Positions 36,637 to 46,086 of a stretch of DNA of 64,000 bases are shown here, one piece after another. Numbering within the stretch: position 1 is the first letter of the stretch; every line of letters begins with the position of its first letter. The translations under genes and the position numbers were made by a program. The DNA lies in contig NZ_CP121261.1 of the NCBI RefSeq assembly GCF_029637605.1, positions 5,704,001 through 5,768,000 of the forward strand, written 5' to 3'. The notes under the pieces are model-generated. The model was not told the DNA's origin. It worked only from the letters and a program-made list of their open reading frames with translations, and ran no database searches. Origin of the DNA: Achromobacter spanius. Lineage in GTDB: Bacteria > Pseudomonadota > Gammaproteobacteria > Burkholderiales > Burkholderiaceae_B.

Positions 36637-37977
36637 ATGAGCAACGATCTCTTCGCGGCCGATCCTGCGCATCGGCCCTATGTGCCCCTGGCCGAGCGCC
36701 TGCGCCCGCGTTCCTTGTCCGATGTGGTCGGGCAATCGCACCTGCTGGGTCCTGACAAACCGCTGCGCGTGGCGTTTGAGTCCGGCCGTCCGCATTCCAT
36801 GATCTTCTGGGGGCCGCCCGGCGTGGGCAAGACCACGCTGGCGCGCCTGATGGCTGATGGCTTTGATGCGCAATTCATCGCCATTTCGGCGGTGCTGGGC
36901 GGCGTGAAGGACATCCGCGAAGCCGTCACGGTGGCGCAGGTGGCGCAAGGCCAGGGCCGCCGCACCATTCTTTTCGTGGACGAGGTGCATCGCTTCAACA
37001 AGGCGCAGCAGGATGCTTTTCTGCCTTATGTGGAAAGCGGGCTGTTCACCTTCATTGGCGCCACGACCGAAAACCCGTCCTTCGAAGTCAATTCGGCGCT
37101 GTTGTCGCGCGCGCGGGTGTATGTGCTGCAGTCGCTATCGCCCGAAGAATTGCAGCAGTTGGTCGATCGCGCGGTACACGCGCTGAACGAAGGGCTGGAT
37201 GAAGGCGAGTCAATCCGCATCGAGCCCGACGCGCGCGAGCAATTGGCCGCCTGGGCCGACGGCGACGCGCGGCGCTTGATCAGCGCAGTGGAAGTGGTGG
37301 CGGAATCCGCGCAATCGGCGGGCCGCGACACCGTGGATGCGGCCTGGCTGGAAATATCGCTGTCGCAGAACCTGCGCCGTTTCGACAAGGGCGGCGACGC
37401 CTTCTACGACCAGATCAGTGCGCTGCATAAATCGGTGCGCGGCTCCAATCCCGACGCCGCGCTGTATTGGTTCTGCCGCATGATTGACGGTGGTGCCGAT
37501 CCCAAATACCTGTCGCGCCGCCTGGTGCGCATGGCGGTGGAAGACATCGGCCTGGCCGACCCGCGCGCCACCGACCTGGCCGTGAACGGCGCCGACATCT
37601 ACGAACGACTGGGTTCGCCCGAAGGCGAGCTTGCGCTGGCGCAAGCGGTGGTCTACATGGCCTGCGCGGCCAAGTCCAACGCCGTCTACAACGCCTACAA
37701 CCAGGCGCGCCAGTTCGCGGCCGAACACGGCAGCGCGCCGGTGCCCATCCACCTGCGCAACGCGCCTACCAAACTGATGAAGCAGTTGGGCCACGGCAAG
37801 GCCTACCGCTACGCCCACGACGAGCCGCACGGCTACGCCGCCGGCGAACAATATTTCCCTGATGGACTCAAGCCTTCCTTCTATCGGCCGACCGATCGCG
37901 GCCTGGAGGCTAAAATCCAGCAAAAGTTGGCATTCCTGCGCGAGCTGGACGCACAGGAACGCGCCAAGAACCGGTAA
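36637..37977 (+). CDS. rarA: replication-associated recombination protein A (RarA/MgsA)
   Basis: A 446-residue AAA+ ATPase related to the clamp loader, acting at stalled forks. PLAERLRPRSLSDVVGQSHLLG is the family N-terminus, Walker A is GPPGVGKTTLARL, Walker B is TILFVDEVHRFNKAQQD, and sensor 1 is IGATTENPSFEVN. The C-terminal MgsA tetramerisation region (YDQISALHKSVRGSNPDAALYW) is present. It lies 45 bp upstream of serS, a common order in proteobacteria. Confidence 0.96.
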   Translation: MSNDLFAADPAHRPYVPLAERLRPRSLSDVVGQSHLLGPDKPLRVAFESGRPHSMIFWGPPGVGKTTLARLMADGFDAQFIAISAVLGGVKDIREAVTVAQVAQGQGRRTILFVDEVHRFNKAQQDAFLPYVESGLFTFIGATTENPSFEVNSALLSRARVYVLQSLSPEELQQLVDRAVHALNEGLDEGESIRIEPDAREQLAAWADGDARRLISAVEVVAESAQSAGRDTVDAAWLEISLSQNLRRFDKGGDAFYDQISALHKSVRGSNPDAALYWFCRMIDGGADPKYLSRRLVRMAVEDIGLADPRATDLAVNGADIYERLGSPEGELALAQAVVYMACAAKSNAVYNAYNQARQFAAEHGSAPVPIHLRNAPTKLMKQLGHGKAYRYAHDEPHGYAAGEQYFPDGLKPSFYRPTDRGLEAKIQQKLAFLRELDAQERAKNR

Positions 37978-39369
<1,392 letters not shown>

Positions 39370-39404
39370 CGCGCTGTGCGTCTATCGGCCAAATGGCTGA
39401 TAAG

Positions 39405-39435
39405 AAAACGGAGCCTTTGGGCTCCGTTTTTTTTT
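39405..39435 (+). terminator. Rho-independent terminator after serS
   Basis: Stem ACGGAGCC / GGCTCCGT with a short T-rich loop, flanked by AAAA on the left and a run of nine T on the right (39427-39435). Textbook form. Confidence 0.95.
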
Positions 39436-39599
39436 ATCATGTCGACATATTGCTGTCGTTTTTGCTCATTATGCTACGCGGGTGAGTGCATGATTTTGAT
39501 GTGAGCAATTGTGTATTTTTAATAAAAGGGCCGGATAGATGCGGCACAATACACCCGCGTTCTACACGCTTCATTCACTTATATAACAAGGAGTTGTCC

Positions 39600-39848
39600 A
39601 TGACTTCAAGAATGATTGGAGATTTTCGTGTGAGATGCTCTGTCGCTCGTGAAGACGAACAGGGCTACCGCGTGCAGATATGGACCCGCCGAGTTGGCGG
39701 AACCGCGCCGGAAAAATGCTGGACTGTGCCCGGACAGGCGCCGTTCTCAGACTTGCACGAAGCAGAACAGGAAAGCCGTCAATTGTTCCAAGAAATCAAT
39801 GGTGTGCGTTTTAACGGTGAGCCGGAGTTTGCCCATGCGTCCGCATAA
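39600..39848 (+). CDS. small hypothetical protein (82 residues)
   Basis: I do not recognise the family. The gene has a good ribosome site, AAGGAG, 7 bp before the ATG and a comparatively AT-rich 160-bp upstream region after the serS terminator, which suggests its own promoter. The protein begins MTSRMIGDFRVRCSVAREDE and is polar and soluble with predicted strand-rich start and helix DLHEAEQESRQLFQEING. Coding is likely because of the ribosome site and codon pattern. Confidence 0.65.
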   Translation: MTSRMIGDFRVRCSVAREDEQGYRVQIWTRRVGGTAPEKCWTVPGQAPFSDLHEAEQESRQLFQEINGVRFNGEPEFAHASA

Positions 39849-39993
39849 TGGTTGGTGGCGGGCGTCCAGTGCGCCCCGCAGATGGATTGATCTTGTTCAG
39901 GAATCCCCGCGTTGGGTTGATGGCAAGCCCGCGCAGGTATCCCAAAAATCCGCCGTCGTGGCGGAAAAGCCGGTACGGGTCCCCGCGGCCTGA
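39835..39993 (+). CDS. possible small protein overlapping the 82-residue gene
   Basis: A 52-codon ORF starts inside the last 14 bp of the preceding gene, with GGAG 7 bp before its ATG. It encodes a basic, Trp-rich peptide beginning MRPHNGWWRASSAPRRW. There is no recognisable domain. It could be a real coupled small gene or chance reading. Confidence 0.35.
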   Translation: MRPHNGWWRASSAPRRWIDLVQESPRWVDGKPAQVSQKSAVVAEKPVRVPAA

Positions 39994-40030
39994 TCGTCAT
40001 TCCAACGGGGCACCGGACAATGTCCCAATG

Positions 40031-40060
40031 GAAAAAAGGCCACTCGCTAGAGTGGCCTTT
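40031..40060 (-). terminator. terminator of the exported VYPAP-repeat gene
   Basis: Stem AAAGGCCACT / AGTGGCCTTT with a 6-nt loop. On the minus strand it ends in TTTTTTCC and lies 5 bp after the stop of the leftward gene. Confidence 0.88.
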
Positions 40061-40064
40061 GCTT

Positions 40065-40406
40065 TTAGCGACGCCAGTCGCCGTGTCCCTTGCCGTGTCC
40101 ATGACCACGGTAATGGCCGGGGCCCGGACCGTAATAACGCGGGGGCGGGCCGCCGCGCCAGTGGGGGCCGCCACGGTAATAAACCGGGGCGGGATAAACC
40201 ACCCGGGGAGCCACATAGACGGGCGCGGGCCGGTAGTACACCGGTGGGGGAGGCGCCACGTAGACGGGCGCGGGCGCCACGTACACCGGAGCGGGATACA
40301 CCACGCCGGGCACGCCGATTGAGATCCCCACGTCCACCCGGGCAAGGGCCACGCTGGAAATCAGCAGACCCGCGGCACCGGCACCAGCAATAAGCCATTT
40401 TTTCAT
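40065..40406 (-). CDS. exported low-complexity protein with VYPAP/VYVAP repeats
   Basis: A 113-residue protein with a signal peptide (MKKWLIAGAGAAGLLISSVA-LA). After a short VDVGISIGVPG strand it consists of repeats of V-Y-x-A-P type, then a Gly/His/Arg-rich tail (GHYRGHGHGKGHGDWRR). Such small exported Pro/Tyr/Val-repeat proteins are frequent in Burkholderiales and have no established function. The His-rich tail could bind metals (inference). I start at ATG 40406, since the residues before it do not fit a signal peptide. Monocistronic with its own terminator. Confidence 0.8.
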   Translation of the reverse strand: MKKWLIAGAGAAGLLISSVALARVDVGISIGVPGVVYPAPVYVAPAPVYVAPPPPVYYRPAPVYVAPRVVYPAPVYYRGGPHWRGGPPPRYYGPGPGHYRGHGHGKGHGDWRR

Positions 40407-40476
40407 GTTGCACCTGCCTGCTGCGCGACACAGCAAAGTTGAGTATTCGACGCCCCTATTTTCGGGCTTTTCGGCT

Positions 40477-40517
40477 GCGGATTCGTAAGCGTCGCCTCCT
40501 CAATAGCGACAATCCGC
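40477..40517 (-). promoter_or_regulatory. bulged inverted repeat upstream of the VYPAP-repeat gene
   Basis: GCGGATT (40477-40483) pairs with AATCCGC (40511-40517) and GTCGC (40491-40495) with GCGAC (40506-40510), leaving a 7-nt bulge. It lies 70 bp before the start of the leftward gene and could be a leader structure or operator. Confidence 0.35.
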
Positions 40518-40680
40518 AACCGGTGCATCCACTGCGCAACGCGCGCCTGCTGCGGTGCGGGATAGTGCTTGCGCTCTGGTAAACGCAGACCTGAAATCGA
40601 TTGAAATGCAGTGGAATCAGATGAAGTCAGACCGCTGCGTTACACACGGTCACTATCATGGCGGGCAGCGCGGCCCGAAT

Positions 40681-40708
40681 AGGTCAGACCGATAAGGTCA
40701 GATCGACT
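40681..40708 (-). repeat. two 14-bp direct repeats at the stop of the ASCH-domain gene
   Basis: AGGTCAGACCGATA (40681-40694) and AGGTCAGATCGACT (40695-40708). The second unit contains the gene's stop codon and the first repeats the same stop context. Confidence 0.7.
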
Positions 40709-41195
40709 GCGCGCCGCGGAACTCCACCACCCAAACCCAGGGATTGGCCGCCCAGGCATGCGAGCCATAGCGTTCGCACCACGTTAATGCAAACGCTGTT
40801 TGAAGTGGAACGCCGGGCAATAGGGCGGAAGATTGGTACAGGGCTTCCGTGCCTTCGGCGCGCGCATCGGCTTCGGTCAGGTTTTGCAGGCGCTGGATGC
40901 GGACCCCGACGATAAGCGCGGTGGCGAACTCATTACCCGCTTCGTCGGTCAGGATGATGGTTTCACCGATTTTCCCGTAGGGACACCTGACCCAACTGGA
41001 CGTCTTTCGTAATTCTGAGGGGTTATCGCGAACGGGACCCATTGCTACCCAGCGGCCCGAATCGGCGGCATCCGCATACCAAACCGTCGTGAGTTTGGTG
41101 GGTTGCGGCTTCAGAATGCGGCGGCTCTGCACTTTCAAGCCTGCCAGGACGGCTTGCTTGAGCGGCTCGCTGAATTGAAGTGACTGCCTTTTCAT
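40698..41195 (-). CDS. ASCH-domain protein related to phage 'morphogenetic' proteins
   Basis: A 165-residue protein. The N-terminal LQFSEPLKQAVLAGLKVQSRRILKPQP, the central RCPYGKIGETIIL and the C-terminal AWAANPWVWVVEFR follow the pattern of small ASCH-domain proteins that are widespread in phages and prophages (usual form: F-x-x-x-M/L-x-x-A-I-L-x-G-x-K-x-Q-x-RR, then CPYG-x-x-G). ASCH domains are predicted RNA-binding modules of the PUA-like fold. No other phage gene is nearby, so it looks like a lone acquired gene. Function in the host is unknown. Confidence 0.7.
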   Translation of the reverse strand: MKRQSLQFSEPLKQAVLAGLKVQSRRILKPQPTKLTTVWYADAADSGRWVAMGPVRDNPSELRKTSSWVRCPYGKIGETIILTDEAGNEFATALIVGVRIQRLQNLTEADARAEGTEALYQSSALLPGVPLQTAFALTWCERYGSHAWAANPWVWVVEFRGAQSI

Positions 41196-41383
41196 GCGCT
41201 CGCTGTTCTCCTCTCGGTCGAAGTCCGCGTATTACGTCCGCGTATTGCGTGTCGCTTCAAAACCGATGTGTGTCAAAAGCACCAGCTAATTCAGATTAGG
41301 AGCAGGCAGTATGACGCGTCGTGTTCTTGCTGTCAGGCAGGCTTTGTATTTCTGTTGTCTTTTTGTACAGGCAGTGTTGTTTG

Positions 41384-41389
41384 TATACT
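41384..41389 (+). promoter_or_regulatory. candidate -10 box (TATACT) directly before a small gene
   Basis: TATACT ends 6 bp before the ATG at 41396, so transcription would start at or next to the start codon. T-rich sequence TTTTGT lies 17 bp upstream as a weak -35. No ribosome site is present between. Confidence 0.45.
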
Positions 41390-41395
41390 CGAGCA

Positions 41396-41593
41396 ATGAC
41401 TACTGACCTGCATAATCTCAAGCCCGGGTACTACTGGTACACCATGGCCAATGACCCGCTGGCCGTTATCCATATCCATGAAGACGGCGGCGCATCGCTG
41501 ATGGGTTCGGACTACCGCATTGGCGCCGAGGGCGTCGCCGATATGGTCCGCCAAGGCGAACGCTTCTTCTGGATCGAACCGCCGCAAGTCTGA
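41396..41593 (+). CDS. small hypothetical protein (65 residues), possibly leaderless
   Basis: A soluble 65-residue protein beginning MTTDLHNLKPGYYWYTMAND with a strand-rich core (AVIHIHEDGGASLMGSDY) and an end GERFFWIEPPQV. I do not recognise the family. The compact beta pattern and the strong -10-like box directly upstream favour a real gene. No ribosome site precedes the ATG, consistent with leaderless translation. A GC-rich hairpin follows. Confidence 0.65.
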   Translation: MTTDLHNLKPGYYWYTMANDPLAVIHIHEDGGASLMGSDYRIGAEGVADMVRQGERFFWIEPPQV

Positions 41594-41611
41594 ACCATTG
41601 GGCTGATACGT

Positions 41612-41632
41612 GGCCGGCCTTTCGGGCCGGCC
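41612..41632 (+). terminator. hairpin after the 65-residue gene
   Basis: A perfect 8-bp GGCCGGCC stem with a 5-nt loop TTTCG, followed by GCTTTCGTT. It is a terminator candidate with a poor T tract. Confidence 0.5.
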
Positions 41633-41657
41633 GCTTTCGTTCGTCCGGGAAAATGCC

Positions 41658-42857
41658 ATGACCGACCTGTTGTTGAAAAACGTCCGCGTGGCGGCGAACG
41701 CCGCTGCCGAAGCGGTCGACGTATTGGTGCGTGGTGGACGCATCCAGCACATCGATCCCTGTATCCCGGCGCCGGCCGACGTTCTTGTTGAGGATGGCGG
41801 CGGCGCCTTGTTGTTGCCGGGGCTGGTTGAAGGCCATACCCACCTGGACAAGACCAATTGGGATTCGCCTTGGTATGTGAATGCGGTTGGCCCCGCGCTG
41901 ACCGACCGCATTGAAAACGAACGCACCTGGCGCGCCAGTACGGGCCACGACGCGGCCAGCCATGCGCAGGCGTTGGCGCAGGCGTTCCTGCGCGAAGGCG
42001 CCACCCGCATCCGTAGCCATGTCGACGTGGATACCGACGCGGGCCTGCGTCACCTGGATGGCGTGCATGCCACGCGCGAAGCGTTGGCCGGCCGCGTGGA
42101 AATTCAAACCGTGGCCTTTCCGCAGTCGGGGCTGTTGGTGCGTCCCGGCACGGCAGAACTGTTGGATCAGGCGCTGGCGCAAGGCGCTGATGTGTTGGGT
42201 GGGCTGGACCCCTCCGCCATCGATCGCGATCCCGCCCAGTCATTGGATGTGCTGTTTGGCCTGGCCGAGAAGCATGGCAAGCCGGTCGATATCCACCTGC
42301 ACGAACCCGGCGAACTAGGCGCGTTCACGCTGGACCTGATCCTGGACCGCGTCCAGGCGTTGGGCATGCAAGGCAAGGTGGTCATCAGCCACGCTTTCTG
42401 CCTGGGTGGCATTGACGCCAAGCGGCTGGAAGGGTTGCTCAAACGCCTGGCGATGCTGGATGTGGCCGTGTTGACCACCGCGCCGCCGTCGCGGCCGGTG
42501 CCCGGCGTGCGTGCATGCCGCGAGGCGGGCGTGACGATCTTTGGCGGCAACGACGGCATCCGCGATACCTGGACGCCGTATGGCAGCCCCGACATGCTGG
42601 CGCGCGCCATGATGATCGGCCTGCGCAACGATCTGCGCCGCGACGACGAAGTGGAATGGGCGTTTGATTGCGTCACCGGCGCCGCCGCGCGCGCCTGCGG
42701 CTTTGCGGACTACGGTCTGACGCCGGGCGCGCGGGCCGATCTGGTGCTGGTCGACGCCAGTTGTGTGGCCGAAGCCGTGGTGACGCGCAAGCCGCGCCGG
42801 CTGGTCGTGACCCACGGCGTGGTGGCCGTCCGCAATGGCCAGGACGCCATCGCCTAA
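41658..42857 (+). CDS. amidohydrolase of the cytosine-deaminase type
   Basis: A 399-residue metal-dependent hydrolase. GHTHLDK holds the first metal histidines (H60, H62), SHVDVDTDAGLRHLDG and DIHLHEPGELGAFTL supply substrate and metal residues, VVISHAFCLGG adds the next histidine, and GGNDGIRDTWTPYG the aspartate. This order is that of cytosine deaminase/CodA and related N-heterocycle or amide hydrolases. The true substrate is unknown and may be a ring amide of the catabolic region. Its stop overlaps the convergent LysR gene by 4 bp. Confidence 0.88.
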   Translation: MTDLLLKNVRVAANAAAEAVDVLVRGGRIQHIDPCIPAPADVLVEDGGGALLLPGLVEGHTHLDKTNWDSPWYVNAVGPALTDRIENERTWRASTGHDAASHAQALAQAFLREGATRIRSHVDVDTDAGLRHLDGVHATREALAGRVEIQTVAFPQSGLLVRPGTAELLDQALAQGADVLGGLDPSAIDRDPAQSLDVLFGLAEKHGKPVDIHLHEPGELGAFTLDLILDRVQALGMQGKVVISHAFCLGGIDAKRLEGLLKRLAMLDVAVLTTAPPSRPVPGVRACREAGVTIFGGNDGIRDTWTPYGSPDMLARAMMIGLRNDLRRDDEVEWAFDCVTGAAARACGFADYGLTPGARADLVLVDASCVAEAVVTRKPRRLVVTHGVVAVRNGQDAIA

Positions 42858-43744
42858 GCCTGGCCGCGCGCCAGGCCCAACTGCGATTCCGTCAACGCGA
42901 CGAACGCCCGCATCAGTTCCGAGCGCACACCGGCCCGCTGCCAGATGGCGCCCACCGTGCGCACCGGGCAGGGCGCAGGCAGCGGCCAGCGCTTCACCCG
43001 CGCAGCCGGTTCGCCCGTGACGGCCCAGTCGGGCAGCACCGCCACCCCCAGCCCCTCGGCCACCAGCTTCGCAATGGAATCGATGCCGTCCAGCTCGAAG
43101 CGCACGTGCGGCCGCAGGGTATGCGTGCGCAGGTAGTCGTCGGCCATCTTGCCGCCCACTACGCTGCGGTCATAGCGGATGTAGGGCTCGCGCGCGATGA
43201 CGGCCAGGGGGTCGCGCACCTTCATGTCGGCCGGCGTCACCAACACCAGTGGTTCGTGGCGCAGGTCGCGCCAGTCGCAGGTCTTGGGTAATGCAAACAG
43301 CGGGTGCACCAGCAGCGCGCCATCCAGCTCGCCCGACAGCACCTTGCTGTAGAGCAGGGTGGTGGGCGCGGGCTCAATGTAGATCTCGATATGGGGATGG
43401 CGGGCCACCCAGGTGCGCAGCACCGGTGGCATGATGCCGGTCAGCGCCGTGGGCGTTGCCCCCAGGCGCAAGGGGCCGGCCGGAAGCTCCGTGTCGCTGG
43501 CCGCCGAACGCAAGTCGCGCACGTCCCGCAGGATATGCCGGGCCCGCTCAAGAATGCGGATACCGGCCGGCGTGGGCTTGACCGTGCGGCCAGAGCGGGC
43601 GATCAGGGCGCTGCCCACGTCGCCCTCCAGCGCGCGCAATCGCTGCTGCACGGTGGCGGGCGTCAGGCCTTGATGGCGCGCGGCCTGGGCGATGGAGCCC
43701 AGCTCTACCACATGCACATAGGTTTGAAGAAAGCGGGAGTCCAC
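42854..43744 (-). CDS. LysR-type transcriptional regulator
   Basis: A 296-residue regulator. The N-terminal winged helix (residues 1-60) has FLQTYVHVVELGSIAQAARHQGLTPATVQQRLRALE, and the co-inducer-binding domain occupies residues about 90-290. It is divergent from the enolase-superfamily gene at 43903 and convergent with the amidohydrolase, so it most likely controls one of these catabolic units. The 158-bp gap 43745-43902 would hold its operators. Confidence 0.92.
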   Translation of the reverse strand: MDSRFLQTYVHVVELGSIAQAARHQGLTPATVQQRLRALEGDVGSALIARSGRTVKPTPAGIRILERARHILRDVRDLRSAASDTELPAGPLRLGATPTALTGIMPPVLRTWVARHPHIEIYIEPAPTTLLYSKVLSGELDGALLVHPLFALPKTCDWRDLRHEPLVLVTPADMKVRDPLAVIAREPYIRYDRSVVGGKMADDYLRTHTLRPHVRFELDGIDSIAKLVAEGLGVAVLPDWAVTGEPAARVKRWPLPAPCPVRTVGAIWQRAGVRSELMRAFVALTESQLGLARGQA

Positions 43745-43902
43745 GGTGCTTGCCCTTCGTGAAGATGGATTTTCCGTATTCTAAAGATGGGTGAAGATAA
43801 TTGTTGTTTTCTTTGGCGGCGGGAAGAATACGTCCAGAGCGACCCGCCCGCGCACGCTGCGCCGGCCCCGCCCGTTGGAATTCCGCCATCAAGGAGCTTG
43901 CC

Positions 43903-45030
43903 GTGCCCATTATTGAATCCATCGACGTTTGCGCCGCCGCGGTGCCCCTGGATAAAGTCACGTCGTTTTCGAACCGAAGCGTGTCCACCCGCCACTACGG
44001 CCTGGTCAAAGTCCGTTCCAGCGACGGCGTGGAAGGCATCGGCTTTTGCTATGTGGGCAGCGCCGGCGGCGCCATCTTCGAAGCGGCCGTGCAAAGCCTG
44101 CTGGCCCCGGTGCTGCTGGGCCGTGATTCCCACGCCGTGGAAGGCCTGTGGCAAGCCATGTACCAGGAAGCGCTGCTGCAAGGTCGGCAGGGCACGGTGA
44201 TGCGCGCGCTGAGTGCGCTGGACATTGCGCTGTGGGACCTGAACGCCAAGACGGCCGGCCTGCCGCTGCACAAGTTCCTGGGTGCGATGGAACTCGAAAC
44301 CGTGCCTGCCTACGCAAGCGGCGGCTATTACCTGGACGGCAAGACACCCCAGCACTTGGGCGAGGAAATGGCCAGCTATGTGGACAAGGGCTTTCGCGCC
44401 GTCAAGATGAAGACCGGCCGCCTGTCCCCGCGCGAGGAAGAGGCGCGCTTGAAGGCGGCGCGCGAAGCCGTGGGCCCCGATGTCGAATTGATGATGGATT
44501 GCAACAACGCCTGGCAGGACGTGACCCAGGCCATGCAGTACATCCGCCGCTTCGAGCAGTACGAGCCTTATTTCATCGAAGAGCCCTTCGGGCCGGACGA
44601 TATTGACAGCCACGCCAAGCTGGCGCGGTTGACGCATCTGCCGATCGCCACGGCCGAAATCGGCTATGGCCGCTGGTATCACAAGGAACTGCTCGACAAG
44701 GGCGCGGCCGGCATCCTGCAGACCGATGCGGCGGTGTGCGGCGGCATCACCGAGTGGAAGCGCATTGCGGCCACGGCCGCCAGCTACGGCGTGGTGGTCT
44801 GCCCGCATTGGTTCCACGACGTGCATGCGCCGCTGGTCGCGGCGACGCCGAACGCGCGCTACGTCGAATTTTTCTGGGACGACCAGGTGTTGAATTTCCG
44901 CAAGCTGATCGACCGGCAACTGACTCACAAGCTGGGCCGCGTGGTCTTGCATCAAGAGCCTGGGCTGGGCTTCGGCTTCGAAGAGCGCATGGTCGAAAAG
45001 TTTGGCAAGTGGGTCCGCATCAGTCGTTGA
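43903..45030 (+). CDS. mandelate racemase/muconate lactonizing enzyme family protein
   Basis: A 375-residue enolase-superfamily enzyme that abstracts a proton alpha to a carboxylate. The catalytic KxK is K168/K170 in AVKMKTGRL, metal ligands are D199 (MDCNNAW), E226 or E227 (IEEPFG) and E252 (TAEIGYG). A histidine at 302 (CPHWFHD) resembles the His base of the mandelate racemase subgroup. The start is GTG at 43903 with AAGGAG 8 bp upstream. The substrate is probably a sugar acid or hydroxy acid and cannot be fixed. It is followed by a Bug-type binding protein. Confidence 0.9.
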   Translation: MPIIESIDVCAAAVPLDKVTSFSNRSVSTRHYGLVKVRSSDGVEGIGFCYVGSAGGAIFEAAVQSLLAPVLLGRDSHAVEGLWQAMYQEALLQGRQGTVMRALSALDIALWDLNAKTAGLPLHKFLGAMELETVPAYASGGYYLDGKTPQHLGEEMASYVDKGFRAVKMKTGRLSPREEEARLKAAREAVGPDVELMMDCNNAWQDVTQAMQYIRRFEQYEPYFIEEPFGPDDIDSHAKLARLTHLPIATAEIGYGRWYHKELLDKGAAGILQTDAAVCGGITEWKRIAATAASYGVVVCPHWFHDVHAPLVAATPNARYVEFFWDDQVLNFRKLIDRQLTHKLGRVVLHQEPGLGFGFEERMVEKFGKWVRISR

Positions 45031-45102
45031 ACGCCATCGTCGGCAGGCGGCGCCTTTTCAAAACAAGCAGCCGGCCTTCGAGGCCGGCGCGAGGAGACAA
45101 GC

Positions 45103-46086
45103 ATGCAACGCAGGCAATTCATGACCGGCGCCGCGGCGCTGGGGGCGGCGCTTGTGCTGCCCACGGCGGCAAGGGCACAGCAGGACATGCCGGCTGGCCC
45201 GGTGAAAATCGTGGTTGGCTTTCCGGCGGGCGGCGGCACCGACGTGCTGGCCCGCCTGTTGGGGCAGAAGCTGGGCGTGATGTGGAACATTCCCGTCATT
45301 GTGGAAAACCGTGCCGGGGCGGCGGGCGTCATCGCGGCCGAGCAGGTGGCGCGCCAACCCAACGATGGCAACACGCTGTTGATGGCGCATGTGAACAGCC
45401 ACGGCATCGCGCCGGGCCTGCATCCCAAGCTGGCCTATTCGGTGGAGCAGGATTTTTCGCCCATCGCCTTGGTGGGCAAGACGCCCACCATCCTGATCGG
45501 CGGCGCGTCGCAGCCCGCCAAGACGCTGCCTGAATTGGTCAAGCTGTGCCGCGCGCAGCCCGGAAAAATCGTGTTCGGGTCGGCGGGGGCAGGGTCGGCC
45601 CAGCATCTGGCGCTGGAAATTTTCAAGGCGCGCGCCGGCATCGACGTGCTGCATGTGCCGTACAAGGGCTCGGCGCCGCTGATGAACGATCTATTGGGCG
45701 GCCATGTGCAGTACTGCTTTGAAGGCATGACGACGGCCACGCCGCTGGTGCAGTCCGGCAAGGTGATCGCCTTGGCGCAGACCTTGCAGCAACGTTCAAA
45801 GAGCCACCCCAATGTGCCGACAGTGGCGGAACAAGGCTACCCCGGCTTCGAGGCCAGCATCTGGTTCGGCATGGTGGGCCCGGGCAAAATGCCCGACGCC
45901 ATGGTCCAGCGCATGAACCGCGACATCGATCAGGTGTTGGCGATGGCGGACGTGCAGGAAAAGCTGGCGCAGGTGGGCGCGGAAGATGGCGGGGGCAGCG
46001 TGCAGCGCTTTGCCGACTTCATGGTGCAGGAACAGCGCAAGTACGCCCAGACCATCAAAGACGCGAAGATCATCGTCGAAAGCTGA
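45103..46086 (+). CDS. Bug-type (tripartite tricarboxylate transporter) substrate-binding protein
   Basis: A 327-residue periplasmic protein of the Bug/TctC family, which is greatly expanded in Bordetella and relatives. It has a signal peptide starting MQRRQFMTGAAALGAALVLP, then PVKIVVGFPAGGGTDVLARLLGQKL, AAEQVARQPNDGNTLLMAH and the PYKGSAPLMNDLLGGHVQ motif. No TctA/TctB membrane genes are adjacent, as is usual for orphan Bug proteins. It may bind the substrate of the preceding enolase-family enzyme. A GCCGGCC hairpin (about 45070-45090) lies just upstream. Confidence 0.93.
   Translation: MQRRQFMTGAAALGAALVLPTAARAQQDMPAGPVKIVVGFPAGGGTDVLARLLGQKLGVMWNIPVIVENRAGAAGVIAAEQVARQPNDGNTLLMAHVNSHGIAPGLHPKLAYSVEQDFSPIALVGKTPTILIGGASQPAKTLPELVKLCRAQPGKIVFGSAGAGSAQHLALEIFKARAGIDVLHVPYKGSAPLMNDLLGGHVQYCFEGMTTATPLVQSGKVIALAQTLQQRSKSHPNVPTVAEQGYPGFEASIWFGMVGPGKMPDAMVQRMNRDIDQVLAMADVQEKLAQVGAEDGGGSVQRFADFMVQEQRKYAQTIKDAKIIVES

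Noticed and set aside
43785..43800. A further copy of the GATGGGTGAAG element near the LysR promoter
   Set aside because: Only 11 bases match and no inverted partner or inner arms are found.
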